Below are positions 1 to 8,300 of a DNA stretch of 16,125 nucleotides, piece after piece; position 1 is the first letter of the stretch, and each line of letters starts with the position of its first letter. Source of the DNA: Bacteroidales bacterium UBA1219 (GTDB lineage Bacteria > Bacteroidota > Bacteroidia > Bacteroidales > P3). The stretch lies in the NCBI GenBank assembly GCA_002309295.1, contig DBXF01000027.1:8642-24766 (forward strand). Reading direction: 5' to 3'. The notes below the pieces were generated by a model that was not told the DNA's origin, ran no database searches, and saw only the letters and a list, made by a program, of their open reading frames with translations. The position numbers and the translations under genes are program-made.

Positions 1-1205
1 CAGAGTTTATGGCGGCCAACCTCACCGCCGAGAGTGCCGACGTGAGTCGCTTGGGAGAGCTGATGGACGAATGTACCAAGATGAAAATCAAAATATTGCC
101 TCCGAGCGTCAACGAATCGTGGAACGACTTCACCGTAAACAAGAAAGGCGAGATACGCTACGGCATCGGCGGACTGAAAGGCGTTGGCGAAGCCGCCACA
201 CTAGCTATCATCGAAGAACGCGAGAAAAACGGTCCGTACAAAGATATTTTCGATTTTCTGAGACGCATCAACCTACGCTCAGTGAACAAACGTTGCCTCG
301 AATCGCTTGTAAAATCGGGGGCTTTGGACGAATTCACCGACCTGCACCGCGCCACCTATTTCTTTAAGGAGAACGACAACGACACCACGCCATCGTTCCT
401 CGACAAGCTGATACGCTGGGGCGGAAAAGAGCAGGAGAACGCCGCCTCGTCGCAGATATCCCTGTTCGGCGGTTCTCCCGAAATGGCCGAGAGCCTGCAG
501 CTGGAGATACCAAAGGTTGAAGAATGGAGTTCCATCACCAAAGCCAACTTCGAAAAAGAGACCATCGGCATTTTCCTCACCGGCCACCCGCTCGACGAGT
601 ACAAGTGGACGATGAAATTCTATACCAACATCAACACACGAATACTCTCGCAGAAAGAGAATTACGAAAAAATCCGCGACCGCGAACTGCGTTTCGCCGG
701 ATACGTCTCCAACGTCGTGGAACGCCTCGACAAGAAAGGCAATCCGTGGGGGGCTCTCACCCTCGACGACTACGAGGGCAGCTTCGAAATAAGGGCTTTC
801 GGCAACGACTACATGGGCATTCGCAATTTCTTCCAAAAAGGACTGTTCATCTACTGCCGCGCCATAATCAAGCCTCGGCCGTGGGGCGACAATCCCGAAC
901 TGGAGCTGAAAATAACCGAAATGGCACTGCTTGAGGACATTTTCGACAACCGCACAAAAAGCATACGACTGAACATCGATGTCCATAACATAAGCGAGAC
1001 CTTCTGCGAGGAACTGCATAATGCGGCAAAGAAATGCAAAGGAAAAGCACAGCTGTATGCATCGGTTTACTCTCCCACATTGGATGTGGACCTGAGAATG
1101 CGCTCGACCACATTGCTTGTGAAACCTTCGAAATTCGTCAAAGCCATCGAAAAAATGCCACAGATAGCGTCGTTCGACGTAAATGTAGCCACAAATTCAC
1201 ATTAG
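1..1205 (+). CDS. dnaE: DNA polymerase III subunit alpha, C-terminal part (5' truncated by window edge)
   Basis: This is the C-terminal third of the replicative polymerase catalytic subunit DnaE, which extends DNA in the replisome. The reading frame is open from base 3, and the first in-frame ATG (base 9) lies inside the conserved EFMAANLT segment, so it is not the start; roughly 800 residues must lie to the left. Counting from that Met, residues about 45-70 carry the helix-hairpin-helix stretch IRYGIGGLKGVGE. Residues about 80-110 are the following helical region (SVNKRCLESLVKSGALDEF). Residues about 228-306 form an OB fold (RFAGYVSNVVERLDKKGNPW) that in DnaE binds single-stranded DNA. The PHP and polymerase active-site domains are outside the window. 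The frame is intact to a TAG stop, one base before the GSCFA gene, so the two are probably co-transcribed. Family assignment is secure; PolC is unlikely because the order HhH then OB at the C-terminus is that of DnaE. Confidence 0.95.
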   Translation, partial: EFMAANLTAESADVSRLGELMDECTKMKIKILPPSVNESWNDFTVNKKGEIRYGIGGLKGVGEAATLAIIEEREKNGPYKDIFDFLRRINLRSVNKRCLESLVKSGALDEFTDLHRATYFFKENDNDTTPSFLDKLIRWGGKEQENAASSQISLFGGSPEMAESLQLEIPKVEEWSSITKANFEKETIGIFLTGHPLDEYKWTMKFYTNINTRILSQKENYEKIRDRELRFAGYVSNVVERLDKKGNPWGALTLDDYEGSFEIRAFGNDYMGIRNFFQKGLFIYCRAIIKPRPWGDNPELELKITEMALLEDIFDNRTKSIRLNIDVHNISETFCEELHNAAKKCKGKAQLYASVYSPTLDVDLRMRSTTLLVKPSKFVKAIEKMPQIASFDVNVATNSH

Positions 1206-1206
1206 C

Positions 1207-2151
1207 ATGCAGTTCACTACGCCAATACCTATTGAAAAACAGCCTGTTAGCATAAGCCACAACAGCCGGATATTGCTTGTTGGCTCCTGTTTCACCGAAA
1301 ACATCGGCAACCGCTTGGCGTACCACGGATTCAAGACTCTGGCCAACCCCTGCGGCATTCTCTACAACCCAATCTCCATAGGACAATGCCTCGAGATGGT
1401 GGCCGCCAACACGCCCGTGAGCGAGGAGAGCCTTGTGCAGGGCAACGGACTGTGGCACTCGTGGCTCCACCACGGACGTTTCTCGCATCCCGACAAGGCC
1501 ACCTGTCTGCAAAACTGCAACGACGCCATACGCGAGGCCCACGACTTCCTGCTGAGCGCCGACACCGTAATCCTCACCCTCGGCACCGCCTTTGTGTACG
1601 AGTTGCCCGACGGCACCGTGGCCGCCAACTGCCACAAAATGCCCGGCAACACCTTCCGCAAACGCCTCACCACAGTGGAAGAACTTTCGGAATACTACCG
1701 GAAAGATATCGGCACGTTGAAGTCGCTCCGCAACGACATACGTATCATCTTCACCGTCAGTCCGATACGGCATTGGAAAGACGGCTACCGGCAGAACACG
1801 CTGAGCAAGGCCACACTGCACCTGCTTGTGGAGGAGTTGCAACGCTCCACCGACAACGTTTTCTATTTTCCAGCCTACGAGATAGTTATGGACGAGCTAC
1901 GCGACTACCGTTTCTACGACGCCGACCTGCTACACCCCTCCCCCACCGCCGTGGAATACATCTGGGAGAAGTTCTCCGACGCCTATTTCGACGAAGCGAC
2001 CAAAGCCATATGCCAGAAAGTGGCACAGTGGCGCAAGATGTCGCAGCACCGTCCTCTGTTCCCCGAGAGTGCGGAATACAAGGCCTTCACCGAAAAGCTG
2101 AAAGAGCTGGAGAAGGAGATTTCGGAACTAGTTTGCAGTTTGGAGTTTTGA
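1207..2151 (+). CDS. GSCFA domain-containing SGNH-type hydrolase
   Basis: This is a 314-residue protein of the GSCFA family, named for a motif seen here as GSCFTENIG (Ser27 in GSC is the expected nucleophile). Near the C-terminus, DLLHPSPTAVEYIW gives Asp240 and His243, the DxxH pair typical of SGNH/GDSL esterases. Together these suggest an ester hydrolase, but the substrate of this family is not established. No signal peptide or membrane segment is visible, so it appears cytoplasmic. The ATG lies one base after the dnaE stop, which implies translational coupling. The last codons (from 2130) and the TGA stop fall inside an AGTTTGC-type heptamer array, so the final residues VCSLEF come from repeat DNA and may not belong to the ancestral protein. 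The gene converges with the T9SS protein gene at 2244. Confidence 0.88.
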   Translation: MQFTTPIPIEKQPVSISHNSRILLVGSCFTENIGNRLAYHGFKTLANPCGILYNPISIGQCLEMVAANTPVSEESLVQGNGLWHSWLHHGRFSHPDKATCLQNCNDAIREAHDFLLSADTVILTLGTAFVYELPDGTVAANCHKMPGNTFRKRLTTVEELSEYYRKDIGTLKSLRNDIRIIFTVSPIRHWKDGYRQNTLSKATLHLLVEELQRSTDNVFYFPAYEIVMDELRDYRFYDADLLHPSPTAVEYIWEKFSDAYFDEATKAICQKVAQWRKMSQHRPLFPESAEYKAFTEKLKELEKEISELVCSLEF

Positions 2152-2247
2152 GTTTGCCGTTAATGGTGGCGGCTGATAATCAATAGATTATCAGCCGCCA
2201 CCAATTATTTTCCTTTGACCAATGACCTTTGACCAAAGACTAATTAC
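2130..2247. repeat. Composite intergenic element, copy 1 (two heptamer arrays around a hairpin)
   Basis: Three parts occur in order. First, AGTTTGC-like heptamers cover 2130-2164 (AGTTTGC, AGTTTGG, AGTTTTG, AGTTTGC, CGTTAAT). Second, a perfect hairpin covers 2164-2203. Third, after the spacer aattattttc, CTTTGAC-like heptamers cover 2213-2247 (CTTTGAC, CAATGAC, CTTTGAC, CAAAGAC, TAATTAC). The last heptamer contains the stop codon of the - strand gene, and the first array contains the stop of the GSCFA gene. The same composite recurs at 5162-5339. The element could act as a bidirectional 3' end, a reiterated intergenic repeat, or both. Confidence 0.8.
2164..2203. terminator. Perfect 18-bp hairpin with AATA loop between convergent genes
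   Basis: The left arm (2164-2181) and right arm (2186-2203) are exact reverse complements around the loop at 2182-2185. The arm core reads GGCTGATAATC. It sits 12 bp after the GSCFA stop and about 40 bp after the stop of the convergent T9SS gene, so it can serve both as a factor-independent terminator. On the + side it is followed by the T-rich AATTATTTTCC, which suits terminating GSCFA; the - side lacks a clear U-run. The structure is seen directly; the terminator role is inferred. Confidence 0.7.
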
Positions 2248-4727
2248 TTGACAATCAGTTTTTCCACCTTAGCAAAACGGTCGTTGGTTATCCTTACGAA
2301 ATAGGTTCCGCGGGCGAGGCCTTCGAGGTTAAGCCGGTGGGTGGCGTTGGCGTCGATGGTCTCGGACTGGACGGTGCGGCCATTGATGTCGATAAGGGAA
2401 TACTCCACGTTACCATTGGCACCTTCGACGGTGAGTGTGGCCGACGTGGTGGCGGGGTTGGGCTGGAGCTTGACAACGGCGTTGGAATGGCTGTTGACTC
2501 CACATCTTACGAAATACACCACACAATCTGTATTTTGCTGAAGATTGGTTACTTTATAAGTATAGCATCCTTCACCCAAACCAAAGTTAGGATCATTATT
2601 ATAATCGACAGGCACTCCGTTTACAACAATAGAGTCAAAAAAGATATCGTATTCATCATAGTTTTCTTCGATGCCGAACATAGTGGTAGAGCCCTGCGGT
2701 TTTGATATTGTGCGTCCGGTAACATTTGAATTATCTGTCATATCAAAAACAAATCCGCCATAGGAAGGAACCACATTCCAAGTAATATTGTAATTCGGAA
2801 TCTGCTGGCGAGGACCAACAATCATACGTATCATCGGGACACACATGTGACCCATGGAATAAAATGCATGTGAATCCCAAAAATCTAAATTAAAAACATT
2901 ATACTCATCCCCACCCCCGAATTCATTTCCCAACAATCCTGGCAGTCGTCTTCTCACAGTATCCATAGTTGCGGAATCCATGTCGTAATACCAGTTAGTG
3001 GATAATGCCGGGTAAAACGTTCCCGTGCCAAATGCAACGGTATATCCTATCCAATAAGAGGTGTCGGGGATAAGAGCCGGCTGAAGCGGGAAAGATATCC
3101 TAATTGTATTGTAAGTTCCAAAAGCCCGGTAGCCAGTGTCAATCTGTGTTATATCCGATGCTTGTACTGTATAATCTCCTGCACCTGTGTGCTGATTAAT
3201 AAAACAGGCACCAGTGTTATAATGTGTGTCGATGGTACCCGTCTGCGAATTTTGCGTGGTATAAACATGAAGGTATGTAGAATCCACAGCAAGATATGGT
3301 TCCAATATAGCACCCGATGGCATGTTGCGATTGGGCGAAGCTACAATTTCCACACCTCTTATCACCCAGTTGCTCGGCACGGTGCTCGGAGTCCTATACT
3401 TCACTGTAAATCCAGTTTGAGGAAAACACCAATTCTGCAAACTAAGAATATTGGGCACAAAATAATCCGAACTAGTAAGCACTCCGTTGTCGCGGCCCCA
3501 TACGCGGTTGCCGTTAGAGTCGCAATTGACGTTGTACAAAAACGTGTCCACGGGGATGGCGAGCGAGTCGCTTATAAGCGAAACAAAAATCGAGTCCACG
3601 CCCAAGTTTGTGGAAGGCAGAGGCGAGGATGTGCCGTATTGGTATGCAGAGCCGCCCCATATATCGGCAAAACGTCCTTCGGGGTCGATTTTAGCGAAAG
3701 TGTCGTTGACGGCATCGGGGAGTATGGATGCCATGTTCTGGCTTTGTGCAAGTGTAGTGCCGTCGCTGGCTTTTATTACACCTTTGACATTGGTCTGGGT
3801 TATGCGACCGTTGTTGCGAAAACGCGCCTGCCAAAAAAGGTCGTTGCAACCCATGCCTTGCGGTACAAGGTGGTAGCCGCCGTCGTAGAAAGCGTTGGTA
3901 ACAACCTCCATACGGTTATTTGCAGCTTGTTCGATACCAATATCATCGACCAACCAATACCAACCAGGTTGATAACCCGTAGCACTGTCGTTTCGCCAAC
4001 GCAGACGGACATACAAATTTTGATAACCGGAAACAGTCTGCGGCAGGGAAACAGTTTTATAGCCAAGCGTGGCACTATTATTAGCAATGTCTATACCCTT
4101 GCGGTTGATGTAAATCCTGTTCCAATTTATGCTGTCGTGTGAATATTCCAAAAAGCACGAATCCCAATAAGAACATCTGTACCACTGATAGAAAGAAACA
4201 TCGTAAATGCTCGACGAAGATGGCACAGAAACACCTTTTATAGCTAACCAAGAGTCGAATTTCCCATTTGTAAAATGAGATGATCCGTAATTATCCGCAT
4301 CAATCATGGACATCACCATTATTCCGTCGTTACTGGTAGGCGAATTGAAGTCGGGCAGAGAGACATTGCCGACCGAAATATGGAAGAGGCTTGGAAAAAC
4401 GCTGTTGTACGCATTTTGTGTAGCTGCAGTGTTGTCGGGCAACCTGTTCCAGTGGGAGTATGCCGCCGTATGATAGCCTACACCTGATGTCCAGCCCACG
4501 GAAAACTCGTTGGTGTCGGAGAAATCGACAGTGAAGAACGGGGCTTTCGTAAAAATGGAGCCTTTGTAGGCGTTTTGCCTCTGCTGCTCCATGGCTGCGA
4601 AGGGACGTGGCGAAAGTGCTGTCGCCTGATTATCAGGTATCTGTGCTGACAGAACCGCATTCTGCACTTGGGCGGACATGGAAAGCGACACCGCCAATAT
4701 TGCCAAAAGGAAATAAATCTGTTTCAT
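2244..4727 (-). CDS. T9SS type A sorting domain-containing secreted protein
   Basis: This is an 827-residue exported protein. It starts with a signal peptide (MKQIYFLLAILAVSLSMSAQ, cleavage likely after SAQ). It ends with a type A T9SS sorting domain at about 750-827, recognisable from LQPNPATTSATL, YSLIDINGRTV, LARGTYFVRI and the terminal KVEKLIVK. Such domains direct cargo through the type IX secretion system to the outer surface. Residues about 65-270 look like a beta-sandwich of the MAM/cleaved-adhesin kind, with WYRCSYWDSCFLEYSHDS and GWYWLVDDIGIEQ at its end. Residues about 645-745 resemble the bacterial repeat domain that often precedes the sorting tail (DSIVVNGVPVDYNN). No catalytic motif is seen, so an adhesin or other surface role is only inferred. 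The gene follows the FISUMP gene on the same strand but has its own promoter, and it shares that gene's 5' and 3' flanking motifs. Confidence 0.88.
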   Translation of the reverse strand: MKQIYFLLAILAVSLSMSAQVQNAVLSAQIPDNQATALSPRPFAAMEQQRQNAYKGSIFTKAPFFTVDFSDTNEFSVGWTSGVGYHTAAYSHWNRLPDNTAATQNAYNSVFPSLFHISVGNVSLPDFNSPTSNDGIMVMSMIDADNYGSSHFTNGKFDSWLAIKGVSVPSSSSIYDVSFYQWYRCSYWDSCFLEYSHDSINWNRIYINRKGIDIANNSATLGYKTVSLPQTVSGYQNLYVRLRWRNDSATGYQPGWYWLVDDIGIEQAANNRMEVVTNAFYDGGYHLVPQGMGCNDLFWQARFRNNGRITQTNVKGVIKASDGTTLAQSQNMASILPDAVNDTFAKIDPEGRFADIWGGSAYQYGTSSPLPSTNLGVDSIFVSLISDSLAIPVDTFLYNVNCDSNGNRVWGRDNGVLTSSDYFVPNILSLQNWCFPQTGFTVKYRTPSTVPSNWVIRGVEIVASPNRNMPSGAILEPYLAVDSTYLHVYTTQNSQTGTIDTHYNTGACFINQHTGAGDYTVQASDITQIDTGYRAFGTYNTIRISFPLQPALIPDTSYWIGYTVAFGTGTFYPALSTNWYYDMDSATMDTVRRRLPGLLGNEFGGGDEYNVFNLDFWDSHAFYSMGHMCVPMIRMIVGPRQQIPNYNITWNVVPSYGGFVFDMTDNSNVTGRTISKPQGSTTMFGIEENYDEYDIFFDSIVVNGVPVDYNNDPNFGLGEGCYTYKVTNLQQNTDCVVYFVRCGVNSHSNAVVKLQPNPATTSATLTVEGANGNVEYSLIDINGRTVQSETIDANATHRLNLEGLARGTYFVRITNDRFAKVEKLIVK

Positions 4728-4768
4728 AACATCCTGTTTTTAAAATGTTTGTGTTTGTTGTTTTGTAG

Positions 4769-4799
4769 ATATTCCGTTCATAGAATTCGACTTTGCAAA
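4769..4799 (-). promoter_or_regulatory. Leader motif shared by both surface-protein genes (copy 1)
   Basis: Reading the - strand, TTTGCAAA (4792-4799, overlapping the -7 box) is followed after 9 nt by TATGAACGGAATAT (4769-4782). The same arrangement, TTTGCAAA then 10 nt then TATGAATGGAATAT, occurs upstream of the FISUMP gene at 10084-10115. The 14-mer differs at one position only. It would lie in the first part of the mRNA leader, or it may bind a regulator close to the start site. Confidence 0.5.
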
Positions 4800-4826
4800 G
4801 TTACATTTTTATTTTTTATCTGACAA
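4796..4826 (-). promoter_or_regulatory. Bacteroidota-type promoter for the T9SS protein gene
   Basis: On the - strand TTG (4824-4826) is followed after 20 bp by TAACTTTG (4796-4803), matching the Bacteroidota primary-sigma elements TTG and TAnnTTTG. The implied start of transcription near 4789 leaves a leader of about 60 nt before the ATG at 4727. The element and spacing match the promoter of the FISUMP gene at 10112-10142. Confidence 0.65.
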
Positions 4827-5024
4827 GTTTTTTTTAGCAAATTTTCAGGGGGGGGTAATTGACTATATATCAATATGTTATAACAGCATTTTTTCGTTGT
4901 TTATTTTGTTTTGTAATTGATTTTATGATTTTTACGGTGCAAGTTCTTGTCGTTTTTACGGCGCAAAGATACGAAATAAAAATTGTTTAAAATGTGCAAA
5001 ATCTTGGAAAAAATTGGCAACTTC

Positions 5025-5056
5025 TTTGCAAGCACTAAAGGATTTGCATACTTTTG
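5025..5056 (+). promoter_or_regulatory. Possible + strand promoter facing no ORF
   Basis: TTTG (5025-5028) is followed after 20 bp by TACTTTTG (5049-5056), a full match to the Bacteroidota consensus with the same 20-bp spacing as the two surface-gene promoters. Downstream on the + strand there is no ORF, only the heptamer array and the hairpin ending at 5274. If active it would make a short non-coding RNA of about 210 nt. The region is AT-rich, so a chance match is quite possible. Confidence 0.3.
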
Positions 5057-5161
5057 TTCGTTTTTGACCTTTAAAAACCCTGCAACAGATTGATTGAAAA
5101 TATTTTACAAAGTTGTTTCAAAAATCAAGGATTTGCACTTTTTGGGGGATGATTTTTTGTC

Positions 5162-5339
5162 AGTTTGCAGTTTGCAGTTAGTTTATAGTTTACAGTTTAC
5201 AATTAATAATTTATAGTTTATAGTTTACAATTTATAGTTTAAAGTGAAGGCTGATAATCAATAGATTATCAGCCGTTACCAATTATTTTCCTTTGACCTT
5301 CGACCTTTGACCTTTGACCAAAGACCAATGACTAACTAG
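5162..5339. repeat. Composite intergenic element, copy 2 (two heptamer arrays around a hairpin)
   Basis: The first array (5162-5249) is built of 7-nt units: AGTTTGC twice, a 4-nt interruption, AGTTTAT, AGTTTAC twice, AATTAAT, AATTTAT, AGTTTAT, AGTTTAC, AATTTAT, AGTTTAA, AGTGAAG. A hairpin follows at 5249-5274. After the same aattattttc spacer as in copy 1, the second array (5291-5339) reads CTTTGAC, CTTCGAC, CTTTGAC, CTTTGAC, CAAAGAC, CAATGAC, TAACTAG, and the final unit contains the stop codon of the FISUMP gene. From the hairpin to the first CTTTGAC the two copies are almost identical, while the number of heptamers differs. Confidence 0.8.
5244..5279. terminator. Hairpin downstream of the FISUMP gene
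   Basis: GGCTGATAATC (5249-5259), loop AATA (5260-5263) and GATTATCAGCC (5264-5274) form a perfect 11-bp stem. It continues outward to 5244/5279 with one mismatch and one G-T pair. Core and loop are identical to the hairpin at 2164-2203. It lies about 60 bp after the FISUMP stop codon and probably ends that transcript, although no strong U-run follows on the - strand. Confidence 0.6.
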
Positions 5340-8300
5340 TTCGCATTCTTTACAAGGCGGACAGTATACCCGTAGTAGCGGAAGAGGCCAGATGAAAGCA
5401 CATTTCCACTGTAGAATTGAATTAGCCAGGCAGCAGCAAAACCGCAGTTCGAAGCTGACCAGTAGTAGCCTTCTGAACCGACATTGCCGACTGAAACATT
5501 AGCGCGGCTGCCAGCTGCAGGCAAGAAAACGCAACCTGCATTCTCCAATATGGTCCACTGAGCGGCAGAGATAACATTGGAGGTATATGCCGATCCTGTT
5601 GTGTTGGTGCTGTTAAGTACGTAGGTGGAAGTGCTCCAGTTGTCGGGAACAAGGATAAGACCGTTAATACCATTGACCTGTGCCTTGGCATAGCGTATGC
5701 CCGATGTGGTGCTACGTGTTCTTATAAGATACCTCCATTCAGCATCAGTAAGGGTACGCCATGTGCCGGGAGCATCGGTGGTGGTAGTCTTGGGATTATA
5801 GATGGCGTTGTAAACACCCCAGTCGTAGTTGGATCCTGAGAGGTCTATATTTGTCATATATGCGGAAGGGCCATAGCCATAATAATTATTGTTGGGGTCT
5901 ACAGTTGAAGTACTTATAGAGTATGGCTGATAATTAGTATTATACTGGTCACCGGGATCATGGTATCCGCTTGTTCCCCAGCCAAACAAATCTATCCAAC
6001 CGGAATAAGAAGATGATATATTTCTGTTATTAGCTCCAATGGTATCCCATTGATGAGGTGCGAAACGCCAAGTGCCTGCCGCTGTGCCTCCACCAGCCAC
6101 GGCGTGGGTTGTGGCTGTGCTGCCTCCATTTTTGGCACTCCACTGCAGGTTGCCTGGCGAGAAAAGCACACTAGTGTTGGCACTAACAGAAAAGGTGTGA
6201 GCTGTTGTGGTAAACGTGATTTGGTTGCCGTATGCCGTGCCTGCGGCATTGGTAGCGTAGGCACGTACATAATAGGTTGTCCCTGACGCAAGTCCTGTAA
6301 TGCTACTTGTAAAACTGCCTGTGCCTGAGCTATTGGTAGTATGATTGTCGCTGATGGTGGGGTTTTGCGAAGTACTCCAACACACACCGCGGGCTGTAAC
6401 TGAAGAACTTCCGGCGCTGGTAACATTGCCGCCGCCGGTAGCGGTAGAACTTGTGATATTGCTTGCGGCAGTTGTGGTAACGGTGGGGAATTGTGCTACC
6501 TGGCCATTATTGTAATCTTTTACCAAACGTACAGAATAACCGTAATTACGTCCAACATAGTCTTGTGACAACACAGAGCTGTAAAAGTACATATAATATG
6601 CTTGTGCGTTGTCGTAGTACGTTGATGACCAGTAACCATCGTTAGTTCCCACGCTATAAACAGTGGTTCCGCTGCGATAACCTGCGGCTGGCAGGAATAC
6701 GCAACCCGCATTCTCCAAGGTAGTCCAAGTGGCAGCATTTATAACGTTTGTCGTGAATGCCGCGCTTGAGGTATTGGTGCTAGTAAAAGCATAAGTCGAG
6801 GTACTCCAGTTGTCGGGAACAAGGATAAGACCGTTGATACCATTGACCTGTGCCTTGGCATAGCGTATGCCCGATGTGGTACTACGTGTTCTTATAAGAT
6901 ACCTCCATTCAGCATCAGTAAGGGCACGCCATGTGCCAGGGGCGTCGGTGGTGGAAGTCTTGGGGTTATAGATGGCGTTGTAAACACCCCAGTCGTAGTT
7001 GGTACCGGAGATATTTGCTGCACCGTTGCCATAATCGGTGGTTGTGGTGCTTGTCATATACGGATATTTGTTGTTGTATCCGCTTGTACCCCAGCCAAAC
7101 ATGTCTATCCAACCGGAATAGGATGATGAGACGTTGCTATTTGCGCGTCCTATGGTATCCCACTGGTGGGCTGCGAAACGCCAAGCGCCTGCGGCAGAGC
7201 CACCACCGGCAACGGCGTGAGTCACAGCTGTTGTGCCTCCATTTTTGGCGCTCCACTGCAGGTTGCCGGGTGAGAAGTACACGTATGTGCCGGCTGCTGT
7301 AGAAAACACATTATTTGGTAAAGCTGTGGTAAAAGTAATCTGGCTGCCGTAGGCAGTACCTGCAGTATTGGTTGCGTATGCCCGCACATAATAGGTGGTT
7401 CCGGGGGTAAGTCCAGTTATGCTGCTTGTAAAGCTGCCCGTACCTGAGCCGTCGGCGGTGTGGTTGCCACTTATAGTGGGGTTTTGCGAGGTACTCCAGC
7501 ACACGCCGCGGGCGGTAACGGCAGCGCCTCCGGTGCTGATCACATTGCCTCCGCTGGTAGCAGTAGTACTTGTTATATTACTTGCGGCAGTAGTAGTTAC
7601 TGTGGGCGCAACGGCACTTGTGGTAAAAGTAATCTGGCTACCGTAGGCGGTATCCACTGCACTGATAGCGTATGCCCGAACATAATAGGTGGTGCCGGCG
7701 GCAAGTCCAGTTATATTGCTTGTAAAGCTGCCCGTGCCTGAGCCGTCGGTGGTGTGGTTGCCCCTTACTGTGGGATTTTGTGAGGTACTCCAGCATACGC
7801 CACGGGCGGTAACGGCAGAACTTCCCGCACTGGTGACATTGCCGCCACTGGTAGCGGTAGTACTTGTTATATTGCTTGCTGCAGTAGTAGTTACCGTGGG
7901 CGGAAGGGCGGTTGTGGTAAATGTAATCTGGCTACCGTAGGCGGTGCCGACAGCGTTGGTGGCGTATGCCCGCACGTAATAGGTCGTTCCTGCAGTAAGT
8001 CCAGTTATGCTGCTTGTAAAACTGCCCGTGCCTGAGCCGTCGGTGGTGTGATTGCCACTTATGGTGGGGTTTTGCGAGGTGCTCCAGCAAACGCCGCGGG
8101 CTGTAACTGCAAAACTGCCACCGGTGACAACAATTCCGCCGCTGGTGGCAGAAGAACTTGTTATACTGCTTGCAGCAGTTGTAGTCACCGAGGGCAGATA
8201 AGCATTTGTGGTAAAGGACAACTCATTGCCGTAGGCGGTGCCTACAACGTTGGTGGCGTATGCCCGCACGTAATAGGTGGTGCCTGGTGTGAGACCTGTA

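Larger units (their letters stand above)
4728..5161. other. AT-rich intergenic region between the two surface-protein genes
   Basis: No credible gene is present. From left to right it holds the leader and promoter of the T9SS gene, then a run of eight G at 4848-4855, then two similar 15-16 bp motifs (TTTTTACGGTGCAAG at 4929-4943 and TTTTTACGGCGCAAAG at 4953-4968). The second motif leads into CAAAGATA (4964-4971), which on the - strand reads TATCTTTG and could be a second, more distal -7 element, though the nearest TTG is 25 bp away. A + strand promoter-like pair lies at 5025-5056. The heptamer element begins at 5162. Confidence 0.6.

Noticed and set aside
279..1019. A 246-codon open frame antisense to dnaE
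   Set aside because: It is a shadow of dnaE codon bias, with no family resemblance and no promoter.
3162..4142. A 326-codon + strand frame opposite the T9SS protein gene
   Set aside because: The - strand frame has a signal peptide, sorting domain, promoter and terminator. The + frame has none of these and an unnatural composition.
4729..5335. Insertion sequence or transposon between the two surface genes
   Set aside because: There is no transposase frame, no terminal inverted repeats bounding the segment and no target-site duplication; only the heptamer element and promoter motifs are seen.
5162..5339. Possible CRISPR array from the short direct repeats
   Set aside because: Units are 7 nt and contiguous without unique spacers, and no cas gene is near.
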